Assembly (NCBI GenBank): GCA_900543695.1
Contig: UQSG01000015.1
Location: 1-63,010, forward strand
Origin: an uncultured Clostridium sp.
GTDB taxonomy: Bacteria; Bacillota; Clostridia; UBA1212; UBA1255
Reading direction: 5' to 3'
DNA length: 63,010 nt
In this document: positions 60,522 to 63,010 of the stretch, piece after piece
Layout of the letters: each line of letters begins with the position of its first letter
How positions within the stretch are numbered: the stretch's first letter is position 1
The notes under the pieces: generated by a model
Database searches by the model: none
What the model was told of the DNA's origin: nothing
Seen by the model: the letters and a program-made list of their open reading frames with translations, nothing else
Made by a program: the position numbers and the translations under genes

Positions 60522-60622
60522 GTTCGAATCCCATTTCCCAAAAGCCGAAAATATCTTTTTTATAGTCCTTAGCCAGAAAAGCACAGCATTGAGGAGTTGA
60601 ACTCCCATGTTGTGCTTTTTTA
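60522..60622 (+). repeat. Accessory-array repeat copy 1 (T-loop-like core plus terminator hairpin)
   Basis: Core GTTCGAATCCC (60522-60532), then AAAATATCTTTTTTATAG (60548-60565), then the hairpin AAAAGCACAGCAT...ATGTTGTGCTTTTTT (60577-60622) with GGAGTT/AACTCC inside. It directly follows the GNAT gene and probably ends its transcript. Confidence 0.7.
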
Positions 60623-60758
60623 CTTCGCATGATATATTTAATATGGCCGTTGGCTTTGTTGTGCTTGGTGCAGTAGATGCGTTTTGATTCACGATTGCGA
60701 TTTTATTCGCCGAATACCTATTGGGAGAATCAGCAGCGAAAGGAGAGAATGGCCGTCA

Positions 60759-61331
60759 ATGAAATTCCAATTAAACGCCGAATACGATTATACCGGTCAC
60801 GAAATTTCTGAAGCAAACGGTTATACGAAATGGTATGATTGGAACACCGTCAAAAAACACACTAATATCATGAATCTGATTATATGGTTTACACTCACTG
60901 TTGGCGCATTCCTTTTTCGTGAGCAGTTAAATATTTATGGAATTACCTCCACGTTTGTTGGAATATTTTCCGCTATTGTTATATGGCTTATCATTATTAC
61001 GCCATTGCATGAAATCCTTCACCTACTTTCACTATCCAAAGGAAAACTGGATGATAAATGTATAATCTCAATTAATATAAAAGCCGTTTCAGCTTTATAC
61101 AACGAACACTGCTCCCGTACACAGTATCTTATTTGTTTGATTTTACCGTTTTTATTTTTGGGAGCTATATTAACTTTCGCAGTGTTTCTATCAAATGGCA
61201 TATGGAGACTCTTCTTTGTATTTTTGTTGATAATGTCCTGCTATGGAAGCCATACAGATATCTATATGTTTTTTTATGTAGTCAAGCATGTAAGAAAAAA
61301 CGAGATGATTTTTGGATTATATAAAAAATAA
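60759..61331 (+). CDS. DUF3267-type membrane protein, putative zincin peptidase
   Basis: A 190-residue membrane protein with about four hydrophobic helices. HEILHLLSL, at the end of the second helix pair, is an HExxH zincin-type motif. Together with the layout (PLHEILH, then SLSKGKLDDKCIISINIKAVSALYNEHCSRTQYLICLILPF) it matches the DUF3267 family of putative membrane zinc peptidases. ATG 60759 is taken; AAGGAG lies 13 bases upstream, a little far, and another ATG at 60749 opens only a short out-of-frame ORF. The gene lies between repeat copies 1 and 2. Function unknown. Confidence 0.65.
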   Translation: MKFQLNAEYDYTGHEISEANGYTKWYDWNTVKKHTNIMNLIIWFTLTVGAFLFREQLNIYGITSTFVGIFSAIVIWLIIITPLHEILHLLSLSKGKLDDKCIISINIKAVSALYNEHCSRTQYLICLILPFLFLGAILTFAVFLSNGIWRLFFVFLLIMSCYGSHTDIYMFFYVVKHVRKNEMIFGLYKK

Positions 61332-61463
61332 TTTCCGGCACCAAAATTTGAAAAGGAAAATTTTATCTTTTGAACCTCATTGCCTCATTTAATTGCGGCT
61401 TTAAAGCAATTTGTCTGTTGAAATAATCCAGTTCTTTGTTTATGTATCTCGTCTGGCGCGAAG

Positions 61464-61567
61464 GTTCGAATCACTCATCCAAAATCATATAAATATCTTT
61501 TTTATAGCCCCTATACAAGAAAAGCACAACATGGAAGAGTTAAACTTTCGTGTTGTGCTTTTATTTT
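61464..61567 (+). repeat. Accessory-array repeat copy 2
   Basis: Core GTTCGAATCA (61464-61473), AAATATCTTTTTTATAG (61491-61507) and hairpin AAAAGCACAACAT...TGTTGTGCTTTT (about 61519-61562). It starts about 130 bases after the DUF3267 gene and runs up to the leader of the methyltransferase gene. Confidence 0.7.
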
Positions 61568-61602
61568 TAATATTATATAATGTCATTAAGGGGGATGAAA
61601 AA

Positions 61603-62373
61603 ATGTTTGAAAAACATTTTAACAGGTCATATGAAACTCACGATTTTCCGTATTTTGTACCGGAAAAAGAATTGGATTATAATGTCGACTACGCCAAACG
61701 GATAGTTGATGAAAAATGGGTGTATTATCGATGGAGAGAAGATGTAGAACGTGGCGGTTGGAAAAGAAATGAAGAAACCGCTGAAAAAATAACGGCTCAT
61801 GGCGGATTGAATCTTGAAATATGTGCTGGACCCGGTGCTGGTTTTGCACTCGCCACTTTAATGAAAAACTATAACGCTAATATCATGCTAAGTGATTTAT
61901 GCCCAACTGTTGTAAAAGAATGGTATAAACTTTTTCAAAACATGGAAAATCCCCCACCAAACATAGAATATGCGGTTTTTGATGTTTGCGATATGCCTTT
62001 TGTTGATAATAGCCTGGATGTTATCTCCGGGAGAGGTGCTATTATTAATATTGAAGGAAACAGGGATAGGGCTCTTAAAGAAATTTATCGTGTACTTAAA
62101 CCAGGCGGTTTGTTTGTATTTGATTATATTTTTGTTACGGAAGAATATTATAGTCGGATGCCCAAAACAGCACGTGAAATTATAAAAGAAAGATATCCAA
62201 CAGCCTTTTGGGATTCATTAAATATCTTTGACGAATTGGGCTATTCGAAGATTGAAATCGTCGAAAAGAGTACATGGTCTAATAAAAATGATGAGAGTAC
62301 CCTCGCAGATCTTTGTAGAGAGTTAAATACTGAACTGATATTTTCATGTTTTATCCGATATTGTACAAAATAA
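61603..62373 (+). CDS. SAM-dependent class I methyltransferase
   Basis: A 256-residue methyltransferase. Motif I is GGLNLEICAGPGAGFALATLM, followed by NIMLSDLCPTVVKEW, the post-I region VFDVCDMPFVDNSLDVISGRGAI and LKEIYRVLKPGGLFVFDYI. The substrate is unknown. ATG 61603 is used, with AAGGGGG at 8 bases; the frame is open upstream into repeat copy 2 but has no better start. The first 25 codons and the leader are duplicated about 930 bases downstream. Confidence 0.8.
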   Translation: MFEKHFNRSYETHDFPYFVPEKELDYNVDYAKRIVDEKWVYYRWREDVERGGWKRNEETAEKITAHGGLNLEICAGPGAGFALATLMKNYNANIMLSDLCPTVVKEWYKLFQNMENPPPNIEYAVFDVCDMPFVDNSLDVISGRGAIINIEGNRDRALKEIYRVLKPGGLFVFDYIFVTEEYYSRMPKTAREIIKERYPTAFWDSLNIFDELGYSKIEIVEKSTWSNKNDESTLADLCRELNTELIFSCFIRYCTK

Positions 62374-62393
62374 GCAAATATTTTTCTTCGAGA

Positions 62394-62505
62394 GTTCAAA
62401 TCCCACCGCCGAAATGCCGAAAATATCTTTTTTATGTGGCTCTCACAGATAAGAAGCACAACATTGTAGAGTTAAACTCTTGTGTTGTGCTTTTTGTTTT
62501 TAATA
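62394..62505 (+). repeat. Accessory-array repeat copy 3
   Basis: Core GTTCAAATCCC (62394-62404), GCCGAAAATATCTTTTTTAT (62416-62435, one block shared with copy 1) and hairpin AAGCACAACATTG...TGTTGTGCTTTTT (about 62454-62495). It begins 21 bases after the methyltransferase stop. Confidence 0.7.
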
Positions 62506-62534
62506 TTATATATGTCATTAAGGGGGGGTGAAAA

Positions 62535-62633
62535 ATGTTTGAAAAACATTTTAACAGGCCATATGAAACTCACGATTTTCCGTATTTTGTACCGGAAAAA
62601 GAATCGTTAGCCACGAGATATTTGAAGCCGTAG
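62535..62633 (+). pseudogene. Truncated duplicate of methyltransferase 5' end
   Basis: From about 62505 the sequence repeats the leader and first 24 codons of the methyltransferase (MFEKHFNRPYETHDFPYFVPEKE) with few changes. It then switches abruptly at about 62603 to unrelated sequence and stops at TAG 62631-62633. This is a recombination junction, not a functional gene. Confidence 0.8.
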
Positions 62634-62901
62634 AAAGCTTAAAAGAGAGCAATTGCCGAATGAGAAAGCATTTCAAAAGTTGCTGAAAGATGTTCGGTCG
62701 CCATCCTATACGCTGACTCCAAAGAGATGGATTGAAACGGTCAATGCTATCGGACTTGAATCCAAGCGGGGCAAAAACGGAGGCACAATGGCTCATCCGT
62801 TTATTGCCTGTGATTTTGAAATGTGGAATGACATGCAGTTTCGATATGAGGTACTGAAGTATTTTATATGTTCAAGGGTTGGAAAATATAATGAAGCATG
62901 A
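62606..62901 (+). pseudogene. KilA-N domain protein remnant
   Basis: The frame ending at 62901 encodes a KilA-N core: SYTLTPKRWIETVNAIGLESKRGKNGGTMAHPFIACDFEMW. The open part begins near 62626 without ATG or ribosome-binding site (only TTG 62653). A different frame just upstream (IVSHEIFEAVESLKESN) may be its N-terminal continuation, so a frameshift plus loss of the 5' end is likely. KilA-N proteins are DNA-binding proteins of phages and mobile elements. It joins directly to the truncated methyltransferase copy. Confidence 0.6.
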
Positions 62902-63010
62902 AATGGTATTTAGATAATCGTTTTTTTACATCTAAATAAGTTCTTCAAAAACTAACCAACCTTTTCAGATTCGCGTGTCTATATGGGTGAAAGCTTTCAA
63001 TGAGGTGCAA
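62902..63010. other. AT-rich window end, nothing recognised
   Basis: No ORF, repeat copy or RNA gene is visible in the final 109 bases. Confidence 0.4.

Noticed and set aside
60522..60532. Reading the GTTCGAATC cores as remnants of real tRNA genes
   Set aside because: The bases on both sides do not form a T-stem and no acceptor or anticodon arm lies upstream. Only the core string is shared.
61411..61602. N-terminal extension of the methyltransferase to 61411
   Set aside because: It would be translated through repeat copy 2 and its terminator hairpin. ATG 61603 has a good Shine-Dalgarno, and the duplicated copy preserves that same start.

Overview
The window reads as the chromosome of a spore-forming Clostridia-class Bacillota, probably of the Oscillospiraceae/Eubacteriales group. 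The evidence is a SpoIVB peptidase, a CotJA-CotJB-CotJC spore-coat operon, the clostridial nusB-xseA-xseB-ispA-dxs-tlyA-nadK-argR-recN-spoIVB gene order, strong GGAGG ribosome-binding sites, a type I dockerin protein and BspA-type leucine-rich repeats. Most of it (1 to about 58.4 kb) is compact, moderately GC-rich and largely housekeeping. From about 58.4 kb to the end, behind a tRNA-Ser gene, it becomes clearly AT-rich and accessory.

Layout. 1-9.6 kb: TspO-family end, PfkB sugar kinase, cysteine synthase, an acidic zinc-ribbon protein beside EF-P, two tandem paralogous sugar-binding lipoproteins with no transporter genes beside them, two sugar isomerase/epimerases with an esterase, and rpsT. 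9.6-14.9 kb: an operon of a flippase-like protein, a membrane-anchored protein, an ABC exporter pair and an XRE-cupin regulator. 15-20.9 kb: cinA, a nucleotidyltransferase fused to a degenerate phosphomannomutase, and a large LRR lipoprotein. 20.9-33.6 kb (minus strand): gpmI; an Asp23-AmaP-DUF2273 envelope-stress set; then nusB, exonuclease VII, isoprenoid genes (ispA, dxs), tlyA, nadK, argR, recN and spoIVB. 33.7-38.7 kb: a PC4-like protein, a histidine phosphatase, a phosphodiester glycosidase with dockerin, and cotJABC. 38.7-46.7 kb: a TerB_N/TerB_C, BrxD-like ATPase and SF2 helicase triad directly behind an FtsK/SpoIIIE translocase whose reading frame is interrupted at a run of ten A. 46.9-52.2 kb: a GH39-like glycosidase and an isolated type I-C effector operon (cas5c-cas8c-cas7c, with a likely internal cas11c) without cas3, cas1, cas2, cas4 or a CRISPR array. 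52.3-57.9 kb: MGMT, acetyltransferase, methyltransferase, a P-loop ATPase behind a Fur-like box, and a DtxR/MntR-type metal operon (regulator, DUF2325, DUF3793, flavodoxin, ZIP transporter) behind two matching palindromic operators.

58.3-63.0 kb: tRNA-Ser(GGA), then an array of genes (triple-GNAT acetyltransferase behind a leader peptide and attenuator, DUF3267 membrane protein, SAM methyltransferase, truncated methyltransferase copy, KilA-N remnant). A conserved element of about 100 bp follows each of the first three. It carries a GTTCRAATC core resembling the tRNA T-loop and ends in a GCACAACAT-type terminator hairpin. No integrase lies in the window.

Most unusual points: the TerB/BrxD/helicase triad, the orphan type I-C effector, the leader/attenuator-controlled triple GNAT with its repeat-bounded array, and the ftsK A10 frame break.
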